Shown: positions 35,431 through 49,185, counted from the stretch's first letter. The stretch: DNA of 64,000 bases from Blasia pusilla (GCA_050084515.1 CM114271.1:52018001-52082000), one strand, 5' to 3'. Program-made: numbers and translations. The notes: generated by a model from the sequence alone, not told the origin.

Positions 35431-38400
35431 ATGAGCGCCTTAGTGCGGCAGCTGCAGAGCGCAGAAGCGCGAGCGTGGTGTGCGTTGCAGCTGGCGCGGA
35501 GGGGAGGAGATTTTGCAGCTGGTGGTCAGTTTGTTGCCGGATTGTCGGAGACTCAGTTTTCTGCACGCACTGCAGGAGATAATTATGGAGCTCCAATTTC
35601 CCTGGGTCGAATGTTGCGACGAAGTGGGAGAGTTGTCGCCCCAGGGCGCCCCCTCTCCTCCATTTCTCTCGGATCGGCGCCCGTTTGTAGAGTCGCCCCT
35701 AAGGTCTCTCTCTCTCTCGCTCTCTCTCCAGCAGTAGATGGTGATGGTCAACGGTATGCAGCAACGGTGTGCTCGTTTTCAAACCAACTTTGTTTAGAAT
35801 TCTCTCTCTCTATCTTATGGCCCTGGTTGGTTCGCGTGGACAATTAAACACATCATCTATTCAGTCATTCGTGCGCTTTCACGGTCTCAAGGCTACCGCA
35901 GGAATTGCAGTTTTTGTTCCACGGAATTCCTTGTTACAGTGGACGAAGAGCTTTAGATACTAGACCCCTGCTGCCGGTTTCTGTGGACTTCGATCCTTGT
36001 CATCTGCACCGGAAGAATTTCCAGGAGGCATTGTTGGTTTGATCAGTAGATCTATCACGTACTAGATGTCGATGAGGAGGACGCAGAGTCGGATTCCTGA
36101 AAATGTTGTGTGTCAGGGTGAGAATTCCGCGGGAGCTAATGGCAATTGTTTGAGTCTAATGTGGACGAGTGGAATGTCTCAGGAACGAGGGCAGCGGAGT
36201 CAGCTAGACATCACCCGTGCGGCTTCCTCGCTTGCAGTCAATCCTGTCCATGTCCCGTTGCCATGGCGCGAATTTCCAGGTGTGTTCAGGGTCCTCGTGT
36301 GAGACCGTTTCTTCTCATAAAGGTAGCGGAGAGTTGCTCATGGTGTGAATGGAGTATTATGTCAAGAATTCATGACCACACTCATTTCTCCTGCGCGTGC
36401 AAGCGTTTTTGGCTTTCTTCTGAGGTCGATGATGCATGGGAAATTTCCTGGACCACACTCATATCTACGAAGTTCGTCCAGCTCATTTAGTTTGTTTTTG
36501 CTAGTGACGATGCAGCACTGCCCCCATTTCACCGATGGAGTCTGAGCTCATTTAGCTTGCTGCGGGCAGCAATGCAGTGCGCATGGTCTATCAGGGAGTT
36601 AATTGCAGTCAGATGAGAATTCAATTCCGTGTTTGTTGTGAAGCTACGAAGTTCATTGTGTCTGAGTTCTTCAAGTTTGGTCCTGTGCAGCCAGTGGCCA
36701 GGTGTTTTTGGAAGAGGCCCAAATTGGTCCCAACACCGTCATTTTCGAAACGGGGAAACTTGCAAAGTTTGCAGCAGGTGCAGCTGTAGTGAGCATCAAG
36801 GAGACCAGAGTTTTGGCTACTGTTGTCGCAGATTACAACCAAAAGGAAGGAATGGATTTCCTGCCACTTCAGGTTTGTCGGATTTCGAGTTTGGCAGTTC
36901 TCTTTCTTCTTGTGTTCCATACGGGCTTCATCTTTGAATGCTGGAGGAAGCTGCTGCAATGTGGGTCGACTTTAAAAGAGTGTGCAGCTGAGATTTGTGA
37001 TTTGGGCCTCTTTTGGGTGAAGGTGGAGTACAGGGAGAAACAATATGCACAAGGTAAAATACCGAACACCTTCATGCGGAGGGAGGGTGGACCAAAAGAA
37101 CGTGAGCTGTTATGTGCCCGTGTTATTGACAGATCTGTCCGTCCCTTGTTTCCCAAGGGATTCTTTTTCGAAACTCAGGTTTGTCTTCAAGCCTGGTATA
37201 ATTACTTAGACCATGAACAGGTCTATCCTTGGCCCAAGAGTCGCCAGACCTGGTTGGTGAACATTGGATTCTGGATGAGTAATCTCGCACAAATCTGTCC
37301 TTTCTACATACAGAGATGAGTATTTCTTCACTAGTCTCATATACAAGTTGGCTTTTCACTGCGTTGGGGCTGGGACAGATTATAGCAAATTTGCTCTGCT
37401 CAGATGGAGATCAAGACCCAGATGTCCTGTCTGTGAATGCAGCATCTGCAGCCTTGACTATCTCGAATATTCCCTGGAACGGACCCATAGGTGCAGTTCG
37501 AGTGGGTCGAGTTAATGGGAGGTTTATTGTCAACCCAAATATGGATGAGGTGCTTTCTCCTCATTGCCCATGTAACTTTTTATTCTCTTCTGCACTTTCA
37601 AATATTGGAAAACAGATAGGTAATATTGCTGGAAATTTTACACCATTTCACTGGACCTCAGACTGCACTCCATAGCTTATTTGTTCATCTCTGGCGGAAG
37701 TGCAACATGCACTAATGAATCAGGCTGTGTTGACACACATCAGAGTTTATCCTTGAGGTTTTACTCCTTGAAATTTCTCGTTTGACCTGCAGGTCAGTAA
37801 GAGTGACTTGAACATGATCTATGCTTGTACAGCCAAGAACACCTTGATGATTGAGACGCAAGCCGGAGAGATCACCAACAAGGATTATGCAGCTGCCTTA
37901 CATCTTGCTCATTCTGAGGTGATTTCTTATTCTGTTGAGAATCTGACTCTGGCAGATCAAAGTTAGGATAGTAGACCCAGAGTGATTTATTTGCTGCATG
38001 ACTTTCCTGAGAAATAGAAATTACCACTGGTACCTTGTAACGTTTTCTTTGCCATTATTTGTATCCAGGCAATCAAGCTTATTGAACCGCAGTTGCGATT
38101 AGCAGCTAAGGTGAAAAGTCAAAAGAGGCCAGTGCAGCTGATGACTATTCCACAATCAGTACTAGAGAAAATTCGAACTATTGCAAGGGATCCCATACAA
38201 TCTGTGATGGGCAACCCATTATTTGGCAAGGCAAGTAGGATACAAGATTGTGATATCTGTGCTTGCTATTAGAGAGCTCTAGAATACTCTGGAAGAACAG
38301 CTTTATCACATTTAAGTTAGTTTTTCCTCATTTAACTTTTGCGCCATCAGTGCTTTCACAGAAGGTTTGATTTGCTTCTTTGCTGAAATATGAAATAGGG

Positions 38401-41400
38401 AGTGAAATAATGGCCATCTAAAGTTCCTGCATTGCAACAACTTACGTGGTTTGATGGATGAAGTCTTCATGGTTGGTAGAATTGTCTGGATTGGTCTTTC
38501 CAATTGCCAGGGCATGGCATTGGTGGATGTAGTAGAAATATGAATTAGGTGATTCCCTGTGTGTAGTTTGAACGTGGAAAGGCTCTAACAACCGTCCAAG
38601 ATAACGTGGAAGCAATTCTGAAGGAAGAGGGAGATGAAGATACGGTGAAAGTGCTTTCAAGAGCATTTGATACGGTCAGGAAAGAGGTAAAGTCTCTGCT
38701 TCAATGTGGATTTTTAAAAATGGTGCCAGTATATGGCTTCACTGACATTCATTGTGGTATAGTTTAAATTGCTGCAAAGTTTCTTAAGTCCGCTGATTTC
38801 AGTCATGATCATTCGAGTAGAAAGAATGTAGTGAATCAGCCAGACCATGGCATCGTTTAAAAATTTCACTTTCAAGTTAAAGCAAGAGTCTGGAATATTT
38901 CCTGGTAACATGTCCTCTCCTTCAAAGCTATGCGGATTATACCACAGGCCAAAGCTTAAGTATAAGGGGAATCTGGAATCTCAACTAACTAATTATAGGC
39001 TCTGTATTCCCGCTTTGCTAAGTACCATGAAATAAGATGTAATTGTGACTTGGATATATCTAGTCAGGGTGGATATAGAACCCTGAAACCTGGCACCTCC
39101 TTAAACTAGAGTGTGGTGGAGCTATTTTTGGTATTCCATTGTGGACTCATTTTGATTCCCGCTTGCTATTGTTATTTGGTCTCTCCTGAAGGCTGGTTCT
39201 GTCCAAATTTACTAGTCATGTGGAGGAACATTCTGCTTGCCACATCTAATTTACACATCCAACTTGTAGGCAGAAGACAACACAGAGCAGAAGGATTTTT
39301 CTTTCTTTTTGCTACAAGCTTCAGCTCATTTGTCTGTGTAACACTGTCCATGGCTAGTTCTGAAATCCTTGAAATACTGATGGCGAAAAACAGGTGGTGC
39401 GGGAAAACATACTGATAAATAGTGCAAGAGTTGATGGACGAACACTCACTGAGGTGCGAGAACTCTACTGTGAAGCTGGATTGTACCCAGCTCTGCATGG
39501 GTCATCACTTTTCTCTCGCGGAAATACACAGGTAAGAAGCCTCTACAGCGAGTCGTGAAACGTGCATTTTCACCTATGTGTTCCAACTCTGGATCATATT
39601 GGGACGTTTACTGATAGACATTTCTGCAGGTTTTGTGCACAGTTACAATGGGAGCTCCAGATGATGCCCAACGTCTGGACTCCATTGTTGGACCAGACTC
39701 AAAGCGGTTTATGGTCCACTACACATTTCCTCCATTTTCTGTGAATGAGGTTGGGAAACTTGGTGGTTTGAACCGACGAGAAGTTGGACACGGTAGGACC
39801 TTGGGGCCCTTGTCTTTGAAATGATCAGTGTCTGGAGATTAAGTTATGGGCATGGACTGTATAACTCTTTTCAAGGGTTTATGGCTGTTGCTGCATGCAG
39901 GGACCCTTGCGGAGAAGGCTTTGTTATCTCTTCTACCATCCGAAGATGAATTCCCTTACAGCATCAGAGTAACTTCTGAAGTTCTGGCATCAGATGGTTC
40001 ATCGTCCATGGCCACAGTTTGTGGAGGTATGTTCTTGTCCTTACTATCTGAGAAAGCAGATTGTCCAATTTTGGGCACTGTTTTGGATTGAAGATTGTTT
40101 GTTGTTCCAGGTGATTTGGTACTCTTTTCTTCGGATGAGGAAATTTGCACCCATCAAGCCAGATCAGCATACCCCAGATGGAGAGGCCAATCTTCAATAT
40201 AGACTCTCACCCTGGTTTTCCTGTGCAGGAAGCCTGGCACTAATGGATGCTGGAGTTCCTCTACGGGATCATGTTGCGGGAGTATCTGTGGGCCTAGTGA
40301 CTGTCACTGATCCATCAACAGGAGAAGTGAAGGATTATCAGCTTCTCACAGACATTCTGGTTTCCCCTTTTCTCTGCTCTCCTTCCCTGAACTCATTAGC
40401 CCCATACTTTGTGTCTGGACAGTTAATCTCTATTCTAAGACATAAAGCCCAGTATCATAGGTCCTACTATTTTCTTTGAAACCTTAATTAGGAAAGATTG
40501 CCTGTGGGGATGAAGGGATAGACCACAATGGAACCTCGAGACTTAAAGGCTCAAATTACCCAATACATCAACAGAAAGGATGTGAGGGTCTAGAAACTTT
40601 CTAAGACCACTGTGTTACCATCGGGCAGTACCACTTCACCTTCTTCCCCTTTGAATTTGTAACCATAGGTGCAACATGATTGTGTGGAAACAAGCTGGTA
40701 AATTTGGGCCTCTGGAATAGAATCTGCACCCACATGGTTTGGACTGCAAGATAAAATAGCAGGTAGTTTGGTCAGATTTTGAGAAATTTAAATGAGCTCT
40801 CCTTGTGGAATACGTAAAGTCACATCTGATGTTAACAAAATTGCTTGAAAAGAAAAATCTGAAGTTAATGGATATGTCTGTAAGGAAGAAACGTGATACT
40901 GCACCCCATTTGGGAACATACGTTCCAAGAGAAGAGCTCTTTGCCTACTTCACACGCCAAACTAAGTCAAAATGAAGTGATGGACTTGTTAACAAATTTT
41001 GCCCCTGAGTGGGCTTCAAACTGCTTTTCGATGACTATCAGGGGCTGGAGGACCATCTTGGAGACATGGACTTCAAAATTGCAGGAACAAGAAAAGGAAT
41101 TACTGCTGTGCAGCTAGACATGAAGCTTCCTGGAATTCCTCTCCCCATTCTTATTGAGGCTTTGGAGCCTGCATTATCAGGTCGCTGTCATATTCTGAAT
41201 TTCATGCAGCAAGTGATAAGCAAACCTCGGGAAGACTTGAGAGAAAACACTCCACGAAGAGGTAAGATGAATGGCAAACCTATGGCAGTCGTTAAAGACA
41301 TGGTCATGGGGCACCATCTACAGAGTAGATTTATTGTCGAGTGCGTTTCCTGTCTCATCAAGCAAGTAGAAACATTATTTCTGTTGTCATTCTGTTGGGC

Positions 41401-43390
41401 TTTCTGGAAGGAAGGTTTGTTGGATGGAAAGATATGAGTAACTGCAGCTGGAATCTTGAGTGTATGCTATATATGATGAGGTCTACTAGGAGTTGTCCTC
41501 TTTCTGGTAGTTCAGTTTCTATGTCTTGGGGATGACATTGATTTTGTCATTGATTATGTTGTCGGTGAGGTTTGTGTTTGAGAGGTTTCTTCTTTTTTAA
41601 TTTCAATCCGGCCAATGCATCTGGTAGGCACTTTGAGTCCCCCTTTGTTTCTTGCTTGATAGGCTTTTCCATTAGTCCAGTGTGTCTTTATTTGCTCATG
41701 GTGAGCTTTGCCGTCAACTGGTTCAGGTCAAATGACGATTATACGAGACAGCATAGGGCGACTTATTGGACCACAAGGTGCAACAATAAGAAGTATTCAA
41801 CGCATGACTGGTAACTCTCACTATCAATACCTATGGTTCAAGCAATCCGTGTTCCATCATTTCTCACCATAGTCTTAGCAGTCTACTTTGGTGCACTTAC
41901 CTTATCCATCTCACACTCTGTTCTTTTGTCTCTGGCTTTCTCTTGTGTAGTCGTAGTCTCTGAGTTGCAATGCTATGAAAATCACAATTATGTTATGGAC
42001 TAAATCTTTCTTTCCATCGTTGAAAATATTCAGGGGCCAAGCTAAATGTATCCGACGATGGTGTGTTGACCATATTTGCCAGAGATCGGGCTTGTTATGA
42101 CCAAACAAAAGAGATGGTATGTTTTCTTGTCTGACATGTAGTAAACAGACAGAGTTAGGAGAATCATACCTTTTGGTCTTGTAAAGGTCTCAAACCTCCT
42201 AAACCTTAGGAGGTATAAGACATTTGAAATAAGTACCTGTGTTATATCTGATGTACTTAGCCTCTTGCTATGTGGTACGGTATAATGATACTAGTGGGCA
42301 GCCCGTGCCATGCATGGGAGTAATCATGTTGGACACAAAATATTTTTCTTGCTGCCCGTCGAAGACGAAACATTTTCTTGCTACCCGGTTGCCACATGTC
42401 AAACGAAGAGGTGTTTGCAAATCAAGAAGACACTCTTCAATAATGATATAGATTGTTTGATATCCCCTTGACTGCAAGTCCAGTGAGTTGTGTTTCAGGA
42501 CTGATGGACGACCTGAAAGTAGGGATGAACTCATTTCCACTAAATCAGTCCAGGATAGATCCTTTATTCTCTCCAACTGACAAGAGAGCTATGTTTTCCA
42601 GATTGAATCATGTGTTGGTAGAGAAGTGGAGGTCGGTGGTTCATATTTTGCCACAGTGGTAGCCATCAAAGACTTCGGTGCTTTCGTGGAGCTCGAAGGA
42701 GGTCTTCAAGGAATGGTTCACATATCAGAGATCTCACACAACAAAGTATGCTCCTCTCAGCTTACGACAGTGTTAGCTTGTCCAGTGTGCATAAACAATT
42801 TGTATCCAGAATGCAAACTCATGTATGCCCTTTCTACCGGGTAAACTCCTTTATACTCATACCTTGTTTCACAGGTAACGCGAATTGGGGATGTCTTAAT
42901 GCTGGGACAGCAACTGAAAGTGGTCTGCATTGGGCGTGATATACGTGGCAACCTGAAACTTTCACGCAAAGCAGCTATGTCACCGGATGAGGAATCTAAG
43001 TTTGTGCCTGAATCCAAAACTGCCACCTCATCTTTGTTAGAAAAAAACACTTCATTAGGAGAGCAAATAACGTCCACATTAGCAGAGGGATTCTTAAAAC
43101 CATCTGAAGACCGTGCAATGAAGGTTACTGAAATGTCTTTTCTGGCCACAAGTCAAAGAGAAACTGAAGATCTTAGGAAAACAGTGTCTGAGACCTGCAT
43201 CACATCAACAATGGTTTCTTCAAAAGCAGACAAATCAAATTTATTGTCAGAGGAACCCTCTTTCTCTGATCCTGCCAATGGTTCCACTTCTCCTACAACT
43301 GGAGCAAAGAGAACAAAAATCCGGACCGCTCGACCTAAGACTAAGAGTAAGGTCAACCAGACAGAAGGAGAAGTTAATAGAGTAGACTGA
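35431..43390 (+). CDS. Organellar polynucleotide phosphorylase, 16 exons
   Basis: 3'-5' phosphorolytic exoribonuclease for organelle RNA maturation and decay. Exon ends: 35431-35740 (or -35753), 36691 (or 36695)-36872, 37023-37178, 37379-37549, 37793-37918, 38069-38230, 38567-38686, 39394-39531, 39630-39792, 39901-40026, 40229-40359, 41042-41261, 41727-41810, 42034-42116, 42602-42745, 42875-43390; about 943 aa. An Arg/Ser-rich leader suggests a mitochondrial presequence. First RNase PH domain carries FMRREG (about 181-186). Second has [14 protein letters not shown], phosphate-binding SSS (about 543-545) and GDMDFK (about 602-607). KH GPQG (about 683-686) and one S1 domain follow, then a ~130-residue Ser/Lys-rich tail. 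All catalytic motifs are intact. From memory of family sequences, the motifs resemble the plant mitochondrial more than the chloroplast type. Intron 6 is GC-AG; intron 11 has a weak donor (GTTTCC). Confidence 0.93.
38231..38566 (+). other. GC-AG intron 6 of PNPase
   Basis: Exon 6 ends GGCAAG and the intron begins GCAAGT. The acceptor is GTGTAG before TTTGAACGTGG. The join gives ...NPLFGK-FERGKAL, which fits the family. The nearest GT (four bases later) would break the frame. AAG|GCAAGT is the standard form of a GC donor. Confidence 0.85.
42291..42452 (-). mobile_element. Helitron-like insertion in PNPase intron 14
   Basis: On the minus strand the 162-bp element starts TCTATATCATTATTGAAGAG after a host A (42453). 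It has an imperfect 7-bp-stem hairpin near the 3' end (CCCATGC / GCACGGG, one G-T pair) and ends in CTAG before a host T (42290). It lies within intron 14 (42117-42601), far enough from both splice sites not to change the coding sequence. It has no coding capacity and is related to 27572-27877. Confidence 0.7.
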
Positions 43391-44200
43391 TAGGAACAGA
43401 GGATTACTAGATCAGAGTTTGCGCAATTGCAAATATTGGGAAGGATGCTGGAGAAGCTCCAGTCATGAGAGGTATGGTCCTTGTCCTGCAGTAAATGTAC
43501 TCATTGCATGAAAGGTATTGAGTGGATAGGATAGTGCCTTTTGGCAGTTGGACTTGGCTTGCAGTGTTTAATGTATGTGAAGTTCCTTGCAGAACTTAAT
43601 CATGTCTGATCTTTGTGCTGATGCAATGGTCCCCAATTATTGTTATGCTACAGAATCCGCGGGCCTATAAATGGTTCAAAATTCATGCAGGAGCACTATG
43701 GAGGAACTACCTTCTTCCACCAGAGTAATTTAGCCGCACTCCTTGCTCCTTGATGACACGGCGATGATTCTGAAAGCAGATTCTGAAAGATTGAGGTACG
43801 AGACATTGACCAAAGCCATAATATTTCTTCTGGACAACTTACTATAACCAGTCAGAGTTCATGTATGCTTTGAGATATGTAGGCTGAACTCTCACAGGAC
43901 AGACAGCCATCAGCCGATTTTGATAGTTGTAGAATTTCATCCGCTTGATTGAGGGGATCATCTCCATTAATAAGCTTCGGGCTGTGTGTGTAAAAGCACT
44001 TCTATACCAATGCCTGCTTTCATTGTCACAATTGAAGTGCTGTTCGTTGCATGAGGTTGTGCTTTTGCCACACCAAATTATGATCAAAATTTATTGGAAA
44101 TTTTTGGAAGCCCTACTGGTCATGCTCGCTTTTGATTGCTATAAATGATGAGTTCAAACTACGGCAGTTAGTACATTGCTATCATTGTACCTAATTTTGG
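43391..44200 (+). other. PNPase 3' UTR and flank
   Basis: Moderate base composition continues for some 0.8 kb after the stop, in line with a 3' UTR. No canonical AATAAA could be tied to a cleavage site with confidence. Confidence 0.4.
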
Positions 44201-47024
44201 AGCGCTGACTTGCCCATCTTGCATCATGAGAGGAGTTATAAGCATTGAAAAGACAGCAGAACTATGCTAAAGATGGATCATCCTCCATGACAGAAGGCTC
44301 AGCAACCACACTGCTTCTTGATCCCCAAATCCCTTGAGAACGCTCTGGGCGGGTAGTTTGAACCCTGACTTCAAATCCCAATGTCGCTCCAGTGGAATTC
44401 TTTTATCCTCAATCGCAACTTCTCCTGCCTGTTCTTTATTTTACGGGTGCACTTGTATCATTGCAGTTTCCATCTCAATCCTAGTGCCCATTGTCAGAAT
44501 GGGTAGCTATGAATCCTATGGTCAAGTCAAGAACCATCTGTCTTCCCCTGGTTGTGGGTGAAGCCTTCCGATTTTTGTATACTATCCTTGGGATTGGCGA
44601 ACTGAGGTCCTTTCCTCTGAAGATCTGACATATTAACTCTCCTCCATTATTGGCTCACATGACCTATGCATTCTATTCCCTCTTATGACTTCCACCCCAC
44701 CGTGATGACTCCCTTGGTCATGTGTTGGCATATCATTTTTTTGCCCTCATATCTTGGAAAGAGATCTCGAGCTAGGTTTCATAGACGATTCACCTGATTT
44801 AAATTGGAGTTCATGCAAGAAATGTGTGATGTGGAGGATCATATTTTCTAGCAATGTGTTGTTGAGGATCATCTTTTACTCTTATCATCTCTGAATTAGT
44901 GTGGAATTCAGAGTTATACAGTCGAAACCCAACAAAGTAGTTGTTGGTTGAAAGCCAAGTTCACGATATGGTGGTGAGTTGGCCAAATCTAAATTTTTAG
45001 CTGATCTACATTTTCCTTTCTAGTTTCCATCTAAGAGTCATGCCACATCTTCTAATTTGAGTTTTCTGAAATTTTGTCGCTAAGAACATAACATGGATCT
45101 AATTAAATACCAAGACATTCGGCTGACATTATCCTCACATGGGGGTGTACAACTTGTGAGCTCTTCATTAGTACATGCATACTTGGTGCCCATCAAATAT
45201 CAAGAATTGAATCTTGCATAGTGTGACATATCTCACAATATTACACTTGCCATGGTATATATTGAAGTTTCCCTAGGTAGATGAGGAACATGGAAGTCAT
45301 GGTGTACTACATTTAACCCTGCATCACACAATGATATATGGATATGGATTGAGGAGCAGGGTACTATGAATCCCTAATGGTAGAATTCAGGGTTTTAAAT
45401 TTGGACCAAATCTCCCTATTGACTTCCTTTCACTTCTACTTTTCCATTTTTGTTATGAATTTTTGTTTTGACTCTAGACTTGTCGTAAGTGAGAATTTTG
45501 ATGGTGTGTTGAGACTTGGAATCAATGGCACTTAAGTGACATTAGAGTATGGTCTAGTTAGGGCATTAATGTCTAGAGAACGGACATTGGGCATCAATGT
45601 CAAGAGCATGGTCGCAGATGTTGTAACTCAAACACACAAGAGACCTTCTTTGAGCAAGGGCCCTCGAGGGAGTGACTCTCCTAAGTCAAACGGATGACTC
45701 ATTCTAAGAATGCAAAAGAAAGGGAAGAAGAAGGTGGAATGAAAGGGAATGTAAGAACTCATTAAAACTTACAAGAGTGGGTAAACTCGAAGACTACTAA
45801 ATCAACTAGATCAACCGAGAGGAGTAGATGTGGGAGACTTTTTGGAAGTATCAAAGGTGGGGAGACTCTTTGGAAGTACCAAAGATGGGAAGAACACTCA
45901 TTTGTAAATCTATAAGATTCCAAGGAAAAAGAATTGCCCACTTTTGGACTTTGTAAGAATGAAAAGAGGAGTAGTTATGCACTCTCCTAACAAAGAAAAA
46001 AGATAGGTGGAAGCAACCTATGCAACAAAAATGTTTGATTACCATAATCACTCAATACCTTCCCTCTTTCCCATGTAATTTTTAGAGGAAACATTCTAAT
46101 CTGGGAAGTAAGATGTTATCTCCTCCTCATGATTCTCTTGTGCTAACCCTAAAAGTAACTCACCTGCTCCTTTCTCATTATAGTTTTTGTTACATAGGTT
46201 GCTTCCACCTTTCTTTTAAATATGGATTCTAATGGATTGTATTCTACTTGAAGTTTAATTTAGATGAGATAAGGTTCTGTGTTGACTTTTTTAAACATTA
46301 GTAAGTTCTTAATGACGATTGCATGTATAGTTGTTATCATAAATGTGTTGGAAAACACGTCGTTTCATTGACGTCAAAATAGCGTTATTCCATCTATCAT
46401 CATGCAATAATCTCCAATAATGATGAGTGTTGTTAACATTTCTTTAAAGCTCACGTGATAAACGAGTATAATATGATGAACCATTGAGCAAAGTTTTGAA
46501 GGGGGAAAGATGTAGTCAAACCTTTTATGGCGTTGCTATCTTATTACACATTTCCTAACAAGCCAATCTTCGATATGTAAATCAATAAGAATTGAAAAAA
46601 AATACTCCCCAAATAGGGCAATCTTGTGATCTTTAAGCTGATGCTCTACTCAAAGAAATCTGCTTCCCATATACGAGAATATTATCTTCTTGCAAGGAGA
46701 GCAAAATGAAAACCGCAGTCTTTTCAAATCATTTCTTATTTATATAAATGTACTAGACACCATGCTCATATGATGCAGCAACGAGGAATTCTTCTCATTT
46801 TCATTTGAGAAAAAATAGATGTTCTTTAACCAATCCCACTATCTAAGTATAGTGGTTATTTAAAAATCTCACCCCATGCTCTACTTCTTTACTTTGAAAA
46901 CCATCCATCTTGCCTCCTTGTTTGGGAAAAAGAAAATCGATACTCTGAAAAAAAGTACTCTCATGTGGGTAAGAGACGCAAGAAAACTCTTCGTCCTACG
47001 CACACTATGCACACATATTGTTAC

Positions 47025-47026
<2 letters not shown>
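44200..47026. other. Intergenic DNA, decayed repeats
   Basis: No gene is supported. A ~30-bp direct duplication lies near 45827-45890 (GGGAGACT-TTTGGAAGTA-CAAAG twice). The rest has no structure I can name. Confidence 0.45.

Positions 47027-47119
<93 letters not shown>
47027..47119. repeat. (TA)n microsatellite, 93 bp
   Basis: An uninterrupted TA dinucleotide run. The YIYIYI open frames across it are artefacts of the repeat. Confidence 0.97.
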
Positions 47120-47122
<3 letters not shown>

Positions 47123-47164
47123 ATCAAGCATCCATATGCCTCAAGTTTTTAAGCATATACACAC

Positions 47165-47530
47165 ACATAATCCCCTGTCATTTCATAGATTTTTTCTCAC
47201 AACAATGCACTTTCTTAGTGAGAGGCTTTTGTTAGTCACAAGGCAAGGAGAACCATGTGTACGCCATCTCATGGGAAGAGCTTCAATAGATATAGATGAG
47301 ATGTCCTAATTCCATGTTGTCTCTTTTTGAGGCATACCTTTTCCCTCCATTTTGAACTATCTCAAGAGGTGACTTATGCAAACGAGCCACCTCTGAAGTC
47401 CTAACCCATGATAGTGGGCTAAGAGGCACCATCCCAAGTGGAAAATTAACAATTAAAAAAATAGGGAACTTCCCGAAAGTATAAGTTACTCCAAATATAC
47501 TACTACAAATGTGAGCTAGAATGTACTCAT
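47165..47530 (-). mobile_element. Diverged LTR-like fragment
   Basis: It shares the order of blocks seen at 14.9-15.3 kb and 30.7-31.0 kb: GTGAGAGGCTT, CACAAGGCAAG, a CTCTTTTTGAGG-ATACC block, a GGTGAC-ATGC-CC block and an AAAATAG tail. The similarity is weak and the boundaries are approximate. Confidence 0.35.
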
Positions 47531-48894
47531 AAACTATGTGTATCATAGCCATAAAGTTTTTATAAAATAGTAGTTCGGAACCTATAATTTGCAAGTGTTT
47601 TCAGAGTCAAGGGATGTTTTCCAGTACTTATATTGAACTTAAGAACACATGCAATTAAGATACACAAAAGATTTCAATTTTTAATGGTTGCTAATGAATT
47701 TTGAAAAGAACTCGTAAAATAAACATTCGAGGAGAAATTATTCATAAATTTTGAGTCTTTGGTTATTTGTCTTAATGAAGATTATTGAAGGTAATTAGAT
47801 ACAATCTAGATTCCTAGAAATTGATTCTAATATAGGTCATATTCTATATGATAGATGAGATGATAATGAGCTAAATCCATTCCATCCCAATTCCCATGAT
47901 ATAAGGCATACAAATATACTCAACAAGGTCAATGTACACAACCTATAATACATATGGATCCAAAGTGGACACAAACAATAAGCTCTTAATGACAACAATA
48001 ATCGGTGGTCCTTTGTGGCTAGTGAGTACCTAGTATCCAAAACAATCATTCACACATGGTGGTAGAAGATGGAGCAACACTAGTTGTAGGTGTGTTGGCT
48101 CTAGTATATCTATGCCTGCATAAGGTTGGGAAAGCATAGTGGTTACTATGGTATAAGAGAGACCGCAACACCCAATCAATTGTGACATCGTCGTCGCTAA
48201 GTGAGGATACGCTTGATGGTCAAGCCCGATCCATCCTTCCTAGTGTCTCTATGACTATGCTCTAGGGTTGCTAATTGCATTTGCAAATATCCCAGAAAAT
48301 CTCTCTCCATCAATATTGATGTTTATATCTCATTCATATCAGAAGGGCTAATTGTCCAACACTAATCCTCCTGACCAACCCTTGCCTACACTTTGAAACC
48401 TCATGTCGGGAATATGCTCCTAGAAGTACACCATCCATGTACATAGATGTTCTACATGTTTTCATAAAACCTTGCATCCCTAATCCTGAACACCCCTCTC
48501 CTTGATTGTATGCGGCATACAATGGTGCTAGACACCATTTAGTGTTATTGAAAATTTAGTGAAGTAACTTGGAAACTATAATTATCAAGAAGATCATAAA
48601 GTGGGTGGAGTTGGAATTGTTTTTGCAAATTTATTAGGGTTGATAGGATGTATGTCCCAATTGGTAAATACTTGCTTACATACTCTCGTCCCATATCAAC
48701 CTTAGGTAAATGCCATATTGAATGTAATGTCATAATTCATTGTGAGATATGCATTAGAATTAATGGAAATGAAACAAAAAAATCCATTCAAAAAAATCCA
48801 AGGTTTGATATACTCAGAAAGGCATCTTAAAATACCTCTACTCCACACTATTTGAAGAAATATAATACTTCATATTTCTAGCATAGTTCACTCG
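47530..48894. other. AT-rich intergenic DNA
   Basis: No gene is seen; the open frames are short and unlike known proteins. Confidence 0.45.
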
Positions 48895-49185
48895 ATATAA
48901 AGGTGCCTCTTGACCCTCTATAGAGGGTTAGGGTTTAGGAGGTACCTTGCATGCATAGGTCACTAGGGAGAAGGCTTTAGAGACGGAGAGGAAGACAAAA
49001 CTTGAGAGATCATTCTCTTTTATTGAACCTTCTTCCACAAGGCGATGGACCTATAGTCTCTCTTGCCTTATTAATAAACACGATACTCTCACTAGGATTT
49101 TGGATTTGATATATGAGAGAGCTTTGTGATGCGAGTGCATGGTTGCACATTAGATTTATTGGAGACATTTTGGTATATGATTATG
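48895..49185 (+). mobile_element. LTR-like fragment, plus orientation
   Basis: It contains TTGACCCTC-AGAGGGTTAGGGTTTAGGAGGTACC, GAGAGATCATTCTC, TTATTGAACC and GATTTTGGATTTGAT, and ends in ATTTATTGGAGACATTTTGGTA. These parallel the minus-strand LTR sequence at 14.9-15.3 kb, so it is a fragment of the same broad family in reverse orientation. Confidence 0.5.

Noticed and set aside
42117-42601. The Helitron-like segment as an extra PNPase exon
   Set aside because: The flanking exons join in frame without it (KEM to IESCVGREV), and the segment has transposon ends and no matching protein sequence.
46876-47235. 119- and 114-codon frames across the (TA)n run
   Set aside because: The YIYIYI stretch is a direct product of the TA microsatellite.
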